64,000 bases of DNA, taken from positions 1 through 64,000 of IMG/VR virus record IMGVR_UViG_3300023251_000001; one strand, 5' to 3'. The translations under genes and the position numbers were made by a program. Under the pieces are notes generated by a model that did no database searches, was not told the DNA's origin, and saw nothing but the letters and a program-made list of their open reading frames with translations. Positions 9,598 to 18,431 of the stretch are shown here, one piece after another. This DNA is from a virus. Position 1 is the stretch's first letter, and each line of letters begins with the position of its first letter.

Positions 9598-10047
9598 TTA
9601 GTAAACTTGCCCCATTTCATGCTTTAACGCATGTTGCAGCGGGTTTCCATCAAGAAACGTGCTTCTAATGTCAGTGTCTGCCTCGCTTGTTAAATCTATC
9701 GCGTCAACAAGAAAACGCGGTGAGTTTTCAATCCTATCCATGCCTTCTTTGTATCTTGCGTAGTACAATTCTTCGCGAGGCGACAAATTTAAGACGTTCC
9801 CACCGTAGGAACTTTGTGTCCTGGCACAAACGCCGTTCAGCACGATGTTGTGGAGAATTGAGTATGAGATTGGCTGTCCAGTTTTCGTCGGAACAGCTAA
9901 TCTTGCTACATTGACACACCCTTTTATTTCTGACTCCACATCTAGAATTATGCTCTCTACCTCGGCGCTTGAGGGCTGGCTTGTCTCGCTAAACTCTATG
10001 GAAAGCTCGCTTCCTACGTCCCTACGAACTAAGAATTGTCCAGCCAT
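9598..10047 (-). CDS. Probable head-tail connector / head completion protein
   Basis: 149 residues with a strong ribosome site (AAAGGAGTAACAG-ATG). It is predicted alpha/beta and unlike the homing endonuclease upstream. It is the first structural gene after that insertion. A connector role is inferred from order (capsid, connector, tail completion, tube). No diagnostic motif was seen. Confidence 0.5.
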   Translation of the reverse strand: MAGQFLVRRDVGSELSIEFSETSQPSSAEVESIILDVESEIKGCVNVARLAVPTKTGQPISYSILHNIVLNGVCARTQSSYGGNVLNLSPREELYYARYKEGMDRIENSPRFLVDAIDLTSEADTDIRSTFLDGNPLQHALKHEMGQVY

Positions 10048-10050
10048 CTG

Positions 10051-10740
10051 TTACTCCTTTTCCATCCATTCGTTGAAGGTTTCTTCAGTAGCAATATTTC
10101 CATACACATGGTGATAGTTCTTATGGCATTTTTTACATAACGTTATTCCGTTGCTGAGTAATGTTCTTTCGTTTTTGTTGTCAGCGTAACCAAGAATGTG
10201 ATGCGTGCGCAGCTTACCGCCTCTTTCACCACATTTTTGACATGTATAATCATCGCGCTCGAATACTGCTTTATGCCATTCTGAATATTCAGAGCAAGAC
10301 CTATCGTTCAGCCTTTCCTCATCAGTCTTATCAAACTTCCAGCTAGGGCTAAGCGGCCCTTTCCTGCCTGTGACAGCCTCTACTTGAAGACAACCGCAAG
10401 ATTTTGTGGATGCACTAATCAACGCGTCTGATCTAATATAACAAATATTTCCGCAACTGCACAAACACCGCCACATGACAGATCCATTGCTGCTTCTTCT
10501 GTCAGTCGCCTCTATGGCTACAAGCCTGCCAGATCTTAATCCAGAAAGATCTTTTTTCTTTGCACATCCACAAGAAATAATAGTTTTAGTTTTCAAACTG
10601 CTTGTATCTACGTAAGCGACACCGCCACACTCACATGAGCATTCCCAAACAATGTTGTGGCCCATCCTTTTTTCTGTCGGCCTAATAGCGGTCAATCTTC
10701 CGCACTTAAACCCTGTATAATCTTTAGCGCTCGGATGCAT
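10051..10740 (-). CDS. HNH homing endonuclease with two N-terminal zinc-ribbon repeats (copy 1)
   Basis: 229 residues. Two repeats of about 60 residues carry the pattern GxLxAIxPTxxR...W.C.C.CG...SCGC. A C-terminal HNH domain follows (CQKCG, THHILGY, LCKKCHKNYHH, about 165-215). It is a paralogue of the genes at 20638 and 35723. It lies between two structural genes without disrupting either, as expected for a free-standing homing endonuclease. Confidence 0.9.
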   Translation of the reverse strand: MHPSAKDYTGFKCGRLTAIRPTEKRMGHNIVWECSCECGGVAYVDTSSLKTKTIISCGCAKKKDLSGLRSGRLVAIEATDRRSSNGSVMWRCLCSCGNICYIRSDALISASTKSCGCLQVEAVTGRKGPLSPSWKFDKTDEERLNDRSCSEYSEWHKAVFERDDYTCQKCGERGGKLRTHHILGYADNKNERTLLSNGITLCKKCHKNYHHVYGNIATEETFNEWMEKE

Positions 10741-10745
10741 ATGAA

Positions 10746-11069
10746 TTAGCTTGAAACAAACTTTTCATAAAGATCCAAATCGTCAAGCGTGATTTGATTC
10801 GCTTCGTTCTTCTTAACGAATACCTGTTTCACTTTGTTGAAAATAATCTCATCGATGGTGAAGTTTCGCGTAGATTCAGAAGATTCTTTCCAATGGGTTT
10901 CCCCGGTATCGCTGTCGTACTCCATTCCAATCTCTTTTAGCTCGGCTGAATCGAAACCTATATCATCCATCACATTTTTCATAACACGCATTGTAATAAT
11001 ATCACTCTGCATGCCTTTAAGAATTTGTAATAGTATAATCCTCTCTTTAATTGCAAGTTCAATATTCAT
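10746..11069 (-). CDS. Unknown 107-residue acidic protein
   Basis: The start at 11069 is chosen because CAGGAGGGAAAA precedes it. The first helix (IKERIILLQILKGMQSD) and high Asp/Glu content are visible. It is the first gene after the promoter at 11098-11126 and leads the tail operon. No family is recognised. Confidence 0.7.
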   Translation of the reverse strand: MNIELAIKERIILLQILKGMQSDIITMRVMKNVMDDIGFDSAELKEIGMEYDSDTGETHWKESSESTRNFTIDEIIFNKVKQVFVKKNEANQITLDDLDLYEKFVSS

Positions 11070-11097
11070 TTTTCCCTCCTGGGGTTTTGTTTCATAC

Positions 11098-11126
11098 ATT
11101 ATAACATAAAAAGCATCGTTCGTCAA
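11098..11126 (-). promoter_or_regulatory. Sigma70-type promoter for the tail operon
   Basis: TTGACG (11126-11121), a 17-base spacer and TATAAT (11103-11098). It lies directly behind the terminator at 11140-11164 and fires leftward into the gene at 11069 and the tail genes. Confidence 0.85.
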
Positions 11127-11139
11127 GTCACTTAAAATA

Positions 11140-11164
11140 GGGGTGAGGCTATGAACCTCACCCC
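11140..11164 (-). terminator. Intrinsic terminator after the capsid operon
   Basis: A perfect 9-bp stem (GGGGTGAGG/CCTCACCCC) with a 7-base loop, followed on the minus strand by TATTTTAAG. It ends the head transcript just before the tail promoter begins. Confidence 0.85.
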
Positions 11165-11172
11165 GTTATTAT

Positions 11173-12054
11173 TTAAGCTGTGGCCGCAAAGTATTGTAGA
11201 TACTTCGGTGTCCCATCGATTGTGATTACAACTGATCCTTCTGCTGCAACTCCAGCACCCGTAGCCGCCGCTACAACTGGAGCTGTTCCTGCAGCTGGCA
11301 ACGCAAACAGGTTAGTGTGCGCGCCAACAACGGCCAGCACGTTAGTAGGCGTACTAGTCGTATTCTCAGAATGGAAAGCACTGGTTAGTGTGCCAGAAGC
11401 ATTGACCCGATAACCGGTATCAAGCTTTGATCCAGCTTGCACTCCCAGATAGATTCCACATGTATCAACTGTCATTGCGTTTGTTTCGCGCCAGTTGATG
11501 CGGATTCCACTTACCTTTCCGTAGAAAGGTGAGCCTGTTCCAGTGATGTCTTCTGTGCCGTGAACCATTACGCCAATACCGGCTATGTTGCCAGTTTCAG
11601 CCATATTGCAAGCAGCCGTTTCCAGCGTTGCGAATACACCATAAACCTGATTAACTTCCGGTATTTCACTTCCTACGGCACCGTCAATTGTGACAGCGCC
11701 ACGGATAGCATAAGAGTCAGTCAAATCATGCTTAATATCAATTCGACCATAAACTGCCTGAGCTACTGCATTCGTGCCAGAATCACCAGTTGTGGTGAAC
11801 TTGACGTGAAGTGGGATGATGTTTGAATCATCATCAGTGCTTCCAGAAATATGGATGCACTGACCAATTACATGCTCAGAGACTTCACCAAATGCGATAG
11901 CATTTGAATAATCACCCAAGGCAATGGCGGCACCGGTAATACCAGTCCCCCATGTACCTGAAATATCAATGTGATGGTCATCCACCACGCCTAACATCGT
12001 TAGAGTGTTAGCCCACAGAGGATATCGACCACGAATCTTTCTGTTAAACTTCAT
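11173..12054 (-). CDS. Probable head fibre / capsid accessory protein
   Basis: 293 residues, Gly/Thr/Ala-rich with many short beta repeats (GIxV, ISGTW, GAAIAL). The pattern suggests a beta-rich surface protein. A strong ribosome site (TAGGAGGCGACC) precedes it. Being last in the head transcript, right after the major capsid gene, suggests a decoration or fibre role. Confidence 0.5.
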   Translation of the reverse strand: MKFNRKIRGRYPLWANTLTMLGVVDDHHIDISGTWGTGITGAAIALGDYSNAIAFGEVSEHVIGQCIHISGSTDDDSNIIPLHVKFTTTGDSGTNAVAQAVYGRIDIKHDLTDSYAIRGAVTIDGAVGSEIPEVNQVYGVFATLETAACNMAETGNIAGIGVMVHGTEDITGTGSPFYGKVSGIRINWRETNAMTVDTCGIYLGVQAGSKLDTGYRVNASGTLTSAFHSENTTSTPTNVLAVVGAHTNLFALPAAGTAPVVAAATGAGVAAEGSVVITIDGTPKYLQYFAATA

Positions 12055-12063
12055 GGTCGCCTC

Positions 12064-12978
12064 CTAGGCTACGGCGATGGGGATGTAGTATCCGACGTCG
12101 GATGCTACGACCTTGAAGTCAAGGACGTTACCAGATTCGATATAGGTTGCCTCTTCAGGCTCATCGTACCATGTTCGGACTCTTGCATCGCGAGACATGA
12201 ACGTATACAACGCCGTTGGAGTCATGATGCCGGGACTAGGAGTAACATATGCGAAGAACGCATGCTTACCCCAGATCTGGGACATTGAAGCAGTTTGTGC
12301 CGGATTGGCTGTGTTCTTGATAGAACGACCAATTAGGATTCGCTCAATGTCGAACGCCGCAGCTAGAAGCTGAGGTGTAGCAATTGAACGCTCAACAGAT
12401 GAAAGAATGTCAAGGATATCAGGGTGGCGTCGAAGTTTCGACCATACCAAGCGTCCCATAACACCGGTGTTAAGTTCTTCTCCGGTAGCTGTACCAACGG
12501 TATCTTGAGCATCGATAATGTCTTCGATAGGCGTAGAGGCATCGCTGTCCCATGTAGTATCAAGAGTCTTATCAGTTCCCCAAGTTCCAGTAACATTTAC
12601 AAGCGTTGCCAATTCAATATCGCGAGCCATTTCAATCTTGTCTGCTACGTATGCTGCCTTAGCAGAACGTAGAGTAAGAGGGCTGTCTGTGTTCGCTAGA
12701 ACACGGTCAGCAATCTTGGTGGCAAGTGCGAATTCATCGCAGTTGTACGAATCAGTTGATACTGGGAAGCCACTTAGGCGAGCCTTAGTTCCAGGCGCAC
12801 GAAGTGCTGCTTCGTTAGTAAACCATCTGGCTTTAGGGAAAGTGTAGTACTTATCACTTTCAAACTTCACCGGAATAAACGGAGCAAGTTCGCGATAGAT
12901 GTACTTTTTGTTCCTGTAAGCGACGGCGATGTTGGTAAGAATCTTATCAACATGTACCTGTGATTTGGTAGGTTGCAT
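12064..12978 (-). CDS. Major capsid protein
   Basis: 304 residues of HK97-fold type as used by Mu-like heads. An N-arm (VDKILTNIAVAYRNKKYIYRE) is followed by a segment with conserved look (LTLRSAKAAYVADKIEMARD) and a C-terminal beta domain ending DVGYYIPIAVA. Order (protease/scaffold, decoration, capsid) supports the call. Confidence 0.8.
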   Translation of the reverse strand: MQPTKSQVHVDKILTNIAVAYRNKKYIYRELAPFIPVKFESDKYYTFPKARWFTNEAALRAPGTKARLSGFPVSTDSYNCDEFALATKIADRVLANTDSPLTLRSAKAAYVADKIEMARDIELATLVNVTGTWGTDKTLDTTWDSDASTPIEDIIDAQDTVGTATGEELNTGVMGRLVWSKLRRHPDILDILSSVERSIATPQLLAAAFDIERILIGRSIKNTANPAQTASMSQIWGKHAFFAYVTPSPGIMTPTALYTFMSRDARVRTWYDEPEEATYIESGNVLDFKVVASDVGYYIPIAVA

Positions 12979-12993
12979 TTTATTTCACCGTCC

Positions 12994-13374
12994 TTATGAT
13001 GTAGACATCTGACCGAACGGTCGCAAGAATACTTCAAACTCATCGCCGTCGGCAAGTGCCGCAGTCATTGCGATTCCAACAAAGTCATCAAGGTTTGTCG
13101 TAGTCGTCTGTAATTTTCCAGCAGAGTCAGGAGCTACATGATCAAACAGTGTAATAGCTGCTCCTGCTACGGCGATGGAAATGCCAATCATCCCAACTTC
13201 TGCCTCTTCGCCTTGAGCGTCAGGGCCATTCTGTAGGATTCCCAATGTTTCGCTTGTTGCATCTGCGAGTGCAACCTCTTCGTCTCCATTCAGCTGTACT
13301 GCGTAGCCGATGTAGTCGCTAAGGTCGCCGCTTGATGCCCAAGTATGTGAATAAATTATATATTCTAGGGCCAT
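12994..13374 (-). CDS. Capsid decoration / cement protein
   Basis: 126 residues, acidic and Gly/Ala-rich (GYAVQLNGDEEVALAD, GISIAVAGAAI), resembling small decoration proteins of the DUF2190 type. Its ATG abuts the protease stop at 13374, and the major capsid gene follows 16 bases later. Confidence 0.65.
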   Translation of the reverse strand: MALEYIIYSHTWASSGDLSDYIGYAVQLNGDEEVALADATSETLGILQNGPDAQGEEAEVGMIGISIAVAGAAITLFDHVAPDSAGKLQTTTTNLDDFVGIAMTAALADGDEFEVFLRPFGQMSTS

Positions 13375-13964
13375 TATTTCTCCTTGCCTATTCTAGATTC
13401 TGCTTTTAGAACGGCATCCATGTAGCCAAGGTCGCTGTCAGCGTCCTGTAGCTTGATGGCCTCATTGTGTAGTCGATCCTCATATTCTAGGGTTGTGTTG
13501 CCTTCTCCACCTAGCTCTTCTAGATTGACTACTGGACTACGCGCTTCAAGAACTGAAACGGTAGTTGCCTGATCTGCCTTATAAAGCAGCTTGAAGTTGT
13601 CCATTTCGGCAGGAAGCATCTTGCCTTGAGAAACCATGCTAGACAGGAATACATCTCTGTCTTTATCGAACAGCTGTACTTCAAGGGCGACACTCTTCGC
13701 TTGTTCAGCGACGAAGTCTGCGGATAGCTTAACAACCTTGTCGTTAAGTTCAGACAACTCAATCGTTGTCTCTGCGTCCGGTTCCTTGTCTTCTAGCTGT
13801 GTAGTCATTTCCGTAACCTTGCCGGTTAGTGTTGCAACCTGCTCGGTTAGAGTTGTGACTTCTTTGCCTTGGTCCTCAATGACCTGAAGGACTACATCCT
13901 CAATGTTCGAGGTGTCTTCCAACTTTACTCCTGCGTCCTGGAGGAACTTTTTCAATTTGTCCAT
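13374..13964 (-). CDS. Nested in-frame scaffold protein
   Basis: The ATG at 13964 lies in frame inside the protease gene and has its own AAGGAGAAACT ribosome site. The product is 196 residues and comprises the coiled-coil scaffold half (MDKLKKFLQDAGVKLED...). Mu encodes scaffold Z within gene I in the same way. Confidence 0.75.
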   Translation of the reverse strand: MDKLKKFLQDAGVKLEDTSNIEDVVLQVIEDQGKEVTTLTEQVATLTGKVTEMTTQLEDKEPDAETTIELSELNDKVVKLSADFVAEQAKSVALEVQLFDKDRDVFLSSMVSQGKMLPAEMDNFKLLYKADQATTVSVLEARSPVVNLEELGGEGNTTLEYEDRLHNEAIKLQDADSDLGYMDAVLKAESRIGKEK

Positions 13965-14630
13965 AGTTTCTCCTTGTACCTCTGTAAAAATTTCCACGTC
14001 TTCATTGATGATATTTAATTCACCAAATAAAGGGTGCGTATAATCCCCTTCTCTTAATATCTCTATTTCATCCGGGTTATCACTTACCGGTCGCATGCCC
14101 CTAACAAAGGGGCGGTTAGTTAAAGTCGCTGCCTTTAGTACGTTTTTGGTTTGTTTGTGCGATTCCGGATCTGTTGTCTTACCGTATTCAGACGAGATAT
14201 AGTCGTAACGAGGGACTTGTTCCTTTCCAAAGTTGGTCCAGTCTACGTTAGCAAACAATGCTTGCTTCCCTATCTTAGACGTCGATGGTTTGATAGACAA
14301 TCCCTTAATCCATCCTGCTGCTCCTTTTGATGGAGTGTGGGTTATGTCAATCGCTACTTTTGTTCCTAGTATTCCGCTGTCAAAGTTTTCTTTCATTTCC
14401 TGTAAGCTGGTTAGTCTCGCAAGCTTGACATCATCGTACACTAGCTTTTCGGCTTTTGTGTCTACGTTCTTAAGTGCAACTGCTATCGCTATCCTAGCCG
14501 CTTCTTCAACGGTCGCGCCGTCTTCAATGGCTTGAAGATTGATAGACTCTGCCTGCTTAATTGCTTTCCCTCTAGCCTCTTTGTCCAAAGACTTAAAAGC
14601 ATTTGGGTAATTCTTTGAATCCCAAGGCAT
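13374..14630 (-). CDS. Head maturation protease with scaffold domain (Mu gpI-like)
   Basis: 418 residues from the ATG at 14630, which has AAGGAGACACA before it. An in-frame extension to 14759 lacks a good site and crosses a hairpin. The N-terminal half resembles Mu I-type proteases (DYISSEYGK, LKAATLTNRPFVRGM). The C-terminal half is a coiled-coil scaffold (EVTTLTEQVATLTGKVTEM). An internal start makes the scaffold alone. Confidence 0.8.
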   Translation of the reverse strand: MPWDSKNYPNAFKSLDKEARGKAIKQAESINLQAIEDGATVEEAARIAIAVALKNVDTKAEKLVYDDVKLARLTSLQEMKENFDSGILGTKVAIDITHTPSKGAAGWIKGLSIKPSTSKIGKQALFANVDWTNFGKEQVPRYDYISSEYGKTTDPESHKQTKNVLKAATLTNRPFVRGMRPVSDNPDEIEILREGDYTHPLFGELNIINEDVEIFTEVQGETMDKLKKFLQDAGVKLEDTSNIEDVVLQVIEDQGKEVTTLTEQVATLTGKVTEMTTQLEDKEPDAETTIELSELNDKVVKLSADFVAEQAKSVALEVQLFDKDRDVFLSSMVSQGKMLPAEMDNFKLLYKADQATTVSVLEARSPVVNLEELGGEGNTTLEYEDRLHNEAIKLQDADSDLGYMDAVLKAESRIGKEK

Positions 14631-14639
14631 TGTGTCTCC

Positions 14640-14668
14640 TTGACATCTTCTGTGTTTTGTGCTATAGT
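14640..14668 (+). promoter_or_regulatory. Rightward sigma70-type promoter against the structural operon
   Basis: TTGACA (14640-14645), a 17-base spacer and TATAGT (14663-14668). It points away from the direction of every neighbouring gene and leads into the two-hairpin element at 14675-14751. Confidence 0.6.
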
Positions 14669-14674
14669 GGTGTC

Positions 14675-14751
14675 GATAAGGACGGATTGCCTTATCAACT
14701 CCTTTGATTTGGGGAAGAAGGGACGGCTGTTTAGGCTGTCCCTTTCTTCTT
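14675..14751 (+). ncRNA. Candidate small antisense-strand RNA with intrinsic terminator
   Basis: Starting about 7 bases after the -10 box, the RNA would open with a perfect hairpin (GATAAGG/CCTTATC, 14675-14696). A linker holding CUCCUUUG, complementary to ribosome sites, comes next. It ends in GGGACGGC/GCTGTCCC (14720-14742) followed by TTTCTTCTT. The product would be about 77 bases, opposite the leader of the protease gene. Confidence 0.5.
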
Positions 14752-14784
14752 GGTGACATTTGTCCTATATTACTTTATCCTTAT

Positions 14785-16965
14785 TTACATGAACTGTGAC
14801 ACGCTTACGCCTTGTCTTAGTACCCATATCGTAATACATCTGCAAGGATTGCCACCAGAACCGTATTGATTTCCTAAGCAATCTGGGTTAGGCGTCGTGA
14901 AGAAACCTTCCTCAGAACTTCTGCCGTGCATGTCAGAACATACGTAACATGTGTTCATGTCAAGTACTGCGCTGTAATATGAGACAGAGATTAGATTCAC
15001 GTACTCATTCGCGTATCCTTCTCTTCCAAAACCAAATGCCCAGTTAATGGATTGAGCCTCTTTATCTACATGAGTGTCGCTGATCGACCATGCTCGTCTT
15101 GAGACATCGTCCCATCTTGCTTCACCTTTAGATGCAATCTCTGTAGTTACGCTATCTATAATGCTTCTGTGGACTATCTCTGACAGTGAAGACGCAGCTG
15201 ACGATGCAGCTATCGCAAGGAGGATCATTCGATCTTCATCCTCTTGCTCTTCTTCATCCGGATATTCTGCTAAGGAAGTGTCAGTCTGTTTGATAAATTC
15301 TCTCCGGACAGACGCTCTTCCTTCTACATAAACATCATTCATTATCTCAAGAAATTCTCCTGACATCTCTTCGATGAAAGGCATCTTCAGCAACGATAAT
15401 TGTTTAGCTTCAGAACCTGTAACCGTTCCGCCAACAAAATCACCTAGTGCATCAAGCTGTTGCTTGAGATACTTTCTCCAAATAACTTTCCATTCAGAAG
15501 TAGCTGTGTCTAGGACTGACTCTATTCTCGCAAAGTCCACATTTTCTTCCCAAGGTAGGCGTTGAATTGCATTCTCTCCGAGTAGCGGCTGTTCAAGTTT
15601 GGTGTCTTCAGGCTTTGCAGGAGTTTCAGGAGTTGCAGGCTTTTCAGCTGGCAAGCCCTTGTTATCAGGAACACCGTTGTTGTCTTGATTAACCTCAGTC
15701 TCTAGCGGTTCAGTAGGAACAAGATTCTCAGTAGGTACGCCAACCAGTCTCCTAGTATGCTTCTCTAGCGACTCATCATGGATTAGTGCGCCTGACTGTA
15801 CGAGTTGTGCAATCGTAGCAAGAACTGCTGAGGAGTTGTCTTTCTTAATCTTCTCACACTTCCATACAGGATAACCTTCAACCTCGCCAAAGTTAACATC
15901 GACTAGATACTTAAGGCCTTCGTTCTCTCCGAAGTTTCCGAATGAGATTACCTGGCTGATGTATCTTACAAAGGCACCTAGAGACATAAGGAACAGTGAA
16001 GACATGTCCTCTGCTACGGCCCTTGCGCCTGTCTTTGTATCTCCTAAGTTGATGAATTGAGCTAGTACTGATCGTGCAATCTGAACATTGTGATGTTCGA
16101 TAGCTTCGATGAGTCCTGTAGCGCCAGCCTCTCCACCTTCCGGAACGAGAATCTTGATAGCTTTATCAATGTCCGTTCCTCTAGGAAGCAACAAGTATCC
16201 CAGTTCATTCGAACGCATATTCTTCATTGACTCAGCAAGCGCTTTCATCTGCTCGTCTGTAGCCATTGAGTCTAGCGTTCCGACTGGTACACCTATTCCG
16301 TATCGCTCGTGTCTGATGATAAGGACATTGTAGAGAGTATTCTTATGGTCCCAATGCTTATAAGCACCACGTAGAATTGATTGTCCTTCGAAGTTATATC
16401 CATTCTGCCAGTTAGTGAATCTAAGAATCTTGGTTCCAGGTATCTTGTACTCTTTGTACTTGTCAGCTTTGTAATCCCATGCATATTGGACGACTTCTTT
16501 AAGATAGCCGTCATCTGGAATCCAATCCTGTACAGTCCATGGTAAGCGAGGGGCTAACCTAGACCAGATGACTTTCCCATCAACAACTTCGTAAATAGGT
16601 TCGAATAACATGAAGCCATACAATAAACAGTTCAAGGCTTGACGTAAAATGTCAGGCCACATCGGACGAATCATTGTTTCTAAAAACTCTGCAATCTCTT
16701 TATCTTTTTTATCATCACTGAAGGGCACCATGTCCCAGTCAGCTTGTTGGATGGCTAGGCTAATCGCATTCCACACAGCAAAGACCTGACCATCACCGTT
16801 GACCATTTTATCGATCATGTCAATGGTAAATTTTGTATTGTAGTCTTCTCCTAGCGGTTGTGTAGGGATAAATGGACGCTGTACTTCTCCGCCTGAAATA
16901 TCAGAACCAGCAACACCCATAATAGACATCTTTGGTTTTTGTATCGTTAGTTTTTTGACAGCCAT
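14785..16965 (-). CDS. Portal protein fused to Mu F-type head morphogenesis domain
   Basis: 726 residues. The first ~440 match Mu gp29-like portal proteins (DUF935; GDGQVFAVWNAISLAIQQADWD). A Pro/Glu linker (about 440-470) leads to a Mu F-type C-terminal domain ending MNTCYVCSDMHG...NPDCLGN...NPCRC. In Mu these are two genes. The start overlaps the terminase stop. Confidence 0.85.
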   Translation of the reverse strand: MAVKKLTIQKPKMSIMGVAGSDISGGEVQRPFIPTQPLGEDYNTKFTIDMIDKMVNGDGQVFAVWNAISLAIQQADWDMVPFSDDKKDKEIAEFLETMIRPMWPDILRQALNCLLYGFMLFEPIYEVVDGKVIWSRLAPRLPWTVQDWIPDDGYLKEVVQYAWDYKADKYKEYKIPGTKILRFTNWQNGYNFEGQSILRGAYKHWDHKNTLYNVLIIRHERYGIGVPVGTLDSMATDEQMKALAESMKNMRSNELGYLLLPRGTDIDKAIKILVPEGGEAGATGLIEAIEHHNVQIARSVLAQFINLGDTKTGARAVAEDMSSLFLMSLGAFVRYISQVISFGNFGENEGLKYLVDVNFGEVEGYPVWKCEKIKKDNSSAVLATIAQLVQSGALIHDESLEKHTRRLVGVPTENLVPTEPLETEVNQDNNGVPDNKGLPAEKPATPETPAKPEDTKLEQPLLGENAIQRLPWEENVDFARIESVLDTATSEWKVIWRKYLKQQLDALGDFVGGTVTGSEAKQLSLLKMPFIEEMSGEFLEIMNDVYVEGRASVRREFIKQTDTSLAEYPDEEEQEDEDRMILLAIAASSAASSLSEIVHRSIIDSVTTEIASKGEARWDDVSRRAWSISDTHVDKEAQSINWAFGFGREGYANEYVNLISVSYYSAVLDMNTCYVCSDMHGRSSEEGFFTTPNPDCLGNQYGSGGNPCRCITIWVLRQGVSVSQFM

Positions 16966-18431
16966 TAGTATACCCTTTTTATGCTATGAGACATTGCCTT
17001 CTTTCCAGAGACAACTTCGTCGTTGGATGCGCCTCTTTTCTGTAGCCAATGAGCCATGATTAGCGCGTCTCCAAAATCTGGCGACCTGTCCGGATCGATG
17101 ATCTTAGTTTTGCCCTTCATGTCTGGTTCGACGCGATATCCAATCAGGTCATTCTTCAACTGGTCGCGATGTGGCCCTTTGGCTATTGCGATAGTTCCTT
17201 CTCTAAATCTTTCTCTTAACTCCCACCCGATCTGTGCTTTGAGGTTAGTAAATCTTTCTTTTACATTCTCATCTGGTTTGCGTTGTGATATCCATCCACG
17301 AACAGGTACGTGTAGCTCATACTTAAGTTTATCATATGGACCGCCGCCTAGTCCGTTTTCATCTATTACGGCAAAGCCACCCCAATCTGAGTAGGCTTCC
17401 TTAAACATCAAAGCCGCTTTCATAACGTTTGGCGTTCTTCCTGCTCTGATATTGCTAACAACGTCACCGTCTAACAGCATCATTACTGTTAGATCGTCAC
17501 CCGCTCTTGCAATATCCATGGCGCATACGCGCCTATCTTCATCTCTCATACATTTGGCTAGTCTGTCTTCAGTGCATGCTGCTTCGACCCATTCATATGG
17601 GATAAGTGCATCGTCAGAAGCTGTAGGCCACCGGCCTTCAATTCTAGCTTGATACATTGGGGATTCTACTCCCCACTCAATTTGCCGATTTTTCACCACT
17701 TTGTAGGACATGATGCCAGGAAGAATATCTTCCTTAAGCAAGTAGTTAGGTGTGTCTAGGCATGAAACCTGGATGACCTTCCTGATCTTCTTAGACTCAA
17801 GGTCAAGATTCTTAGCATCCGTGCAGGCTTCATACATCCATCCGGACAGTCTCATTGGGTTTGTGAATGCAACAATGTGCGAGTTGCTTGAAGTAGCACA
17901 GCCTTGGATTGCTTCTCTTACTACATCCGGTACTCCAGTAGCTTCTTCGATAATCGCAAGGAAGTTAGGTGCGTGGTATCCCTGAATCTTCTCTGGATTC
18001 TCTTTATCAACGGCAAAAATCCCGGCATACCAACCTGGGCCTAAGATAAGGTCATGCGCTTGTAACTTTCCTTCGCCTAAAGGTATCTTTTGTCCTAACT
18101 TATACCACGCCGCCTGTAATTCACCCCAAATTTGCTTGCGGATCTGCTCGAACTTCGGCCCGACTACAACCACTTTAGTGCTTCCTTCGGCATATCCATA
18201 CAGAGGTGAGTGTGCAAGCAAGAAAGCAAGTATTAATCTTCCGCCAATGAACGTCTTTCCGACTGCGTTTCCTGTGTAAACTAGAGTTTCGTCATACTCG
18301 AAAGCTGACTGAAGAATTTCAACTTGTTTGTCCCATACTTGTTCTTCTAGGATGTCCGTTACTAATCTTTCGGGATAGTTAGGTAGGTCTAGCTGGTGGA
18401 GTAACTTAGCTGCTTGTTCGATTTGGTTCAT
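16965..18431 (-). CDS. Terminase large subunit
   Basis: 488 residues from the ATG at 18431 (GGGCAGGACATA upstream). The ATPase domain has Walker A GNAVGKT (54-60) and a Walker B-like LAIIEEATG (158-166). The nuclease domain carries acidic residues in CAMDIARAGDD, AVIDENG and PDFGDALIMA. It packages DNA through the portal encoded next. It overlaps the upstream HTH gene by 26 bases. Confidence 0.92.
   Translation of the reverse strand: MNQIEQAAKLLHQLDLPNYPERLVTDILEEQVWDKQVEILQSAFEYDETLVYTGNAVGKTFIGGRLILAFLLAHSPLYGYAEGSTKVVVVGPKFEQIRKQIWGELQAAWYKLGQKIPLGEGKLQAHDLILGPGWYAGIFAVDKENPEKIQGYHAPNFLAIIEEATGVPDVVREAIQGCATSSNSHIVAFTNPMRLSGWMYEACTDAKNLDLESKKIRKVIQVSCLDTPNYLLKEDILPGIMSYKVVKNRQIEWGVESPMYQARIEGRWPTASDDALIPYEWVEAACTEDRLAKCMRDEDRRVCAMDIARAGDDLTVMMLLDGDVVSNIRAGRTPNVMKAALMFKEAYSDWGGFAVIDENGLGGGPYDKLKYELHVPVRGWISQRKPDENVKERFTNLKAQIGWELRERFREGTIAIAKGPHRDQLKNDLIGYRVEPDMKGKTKIIDPDRSPDFGDALIMAHWLQKRGASNDEVVSGKKAMSHSIKRVY

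Noticed and set aside
14489-14698. 69-codon minus-strand frame with a TTG start
   Set aside because: The SD-like AAAGGAG touches the start codon with no spacing, and the frame lies inside the protease gene.
13374-14759. Longer protease start at 14759
   Set aside because: The added 43 residues are basic and unlike the family, cross a hairpin and the small-RNA candidate, and lack a proper ribosome site. 14630 has AAGGAGACACA.
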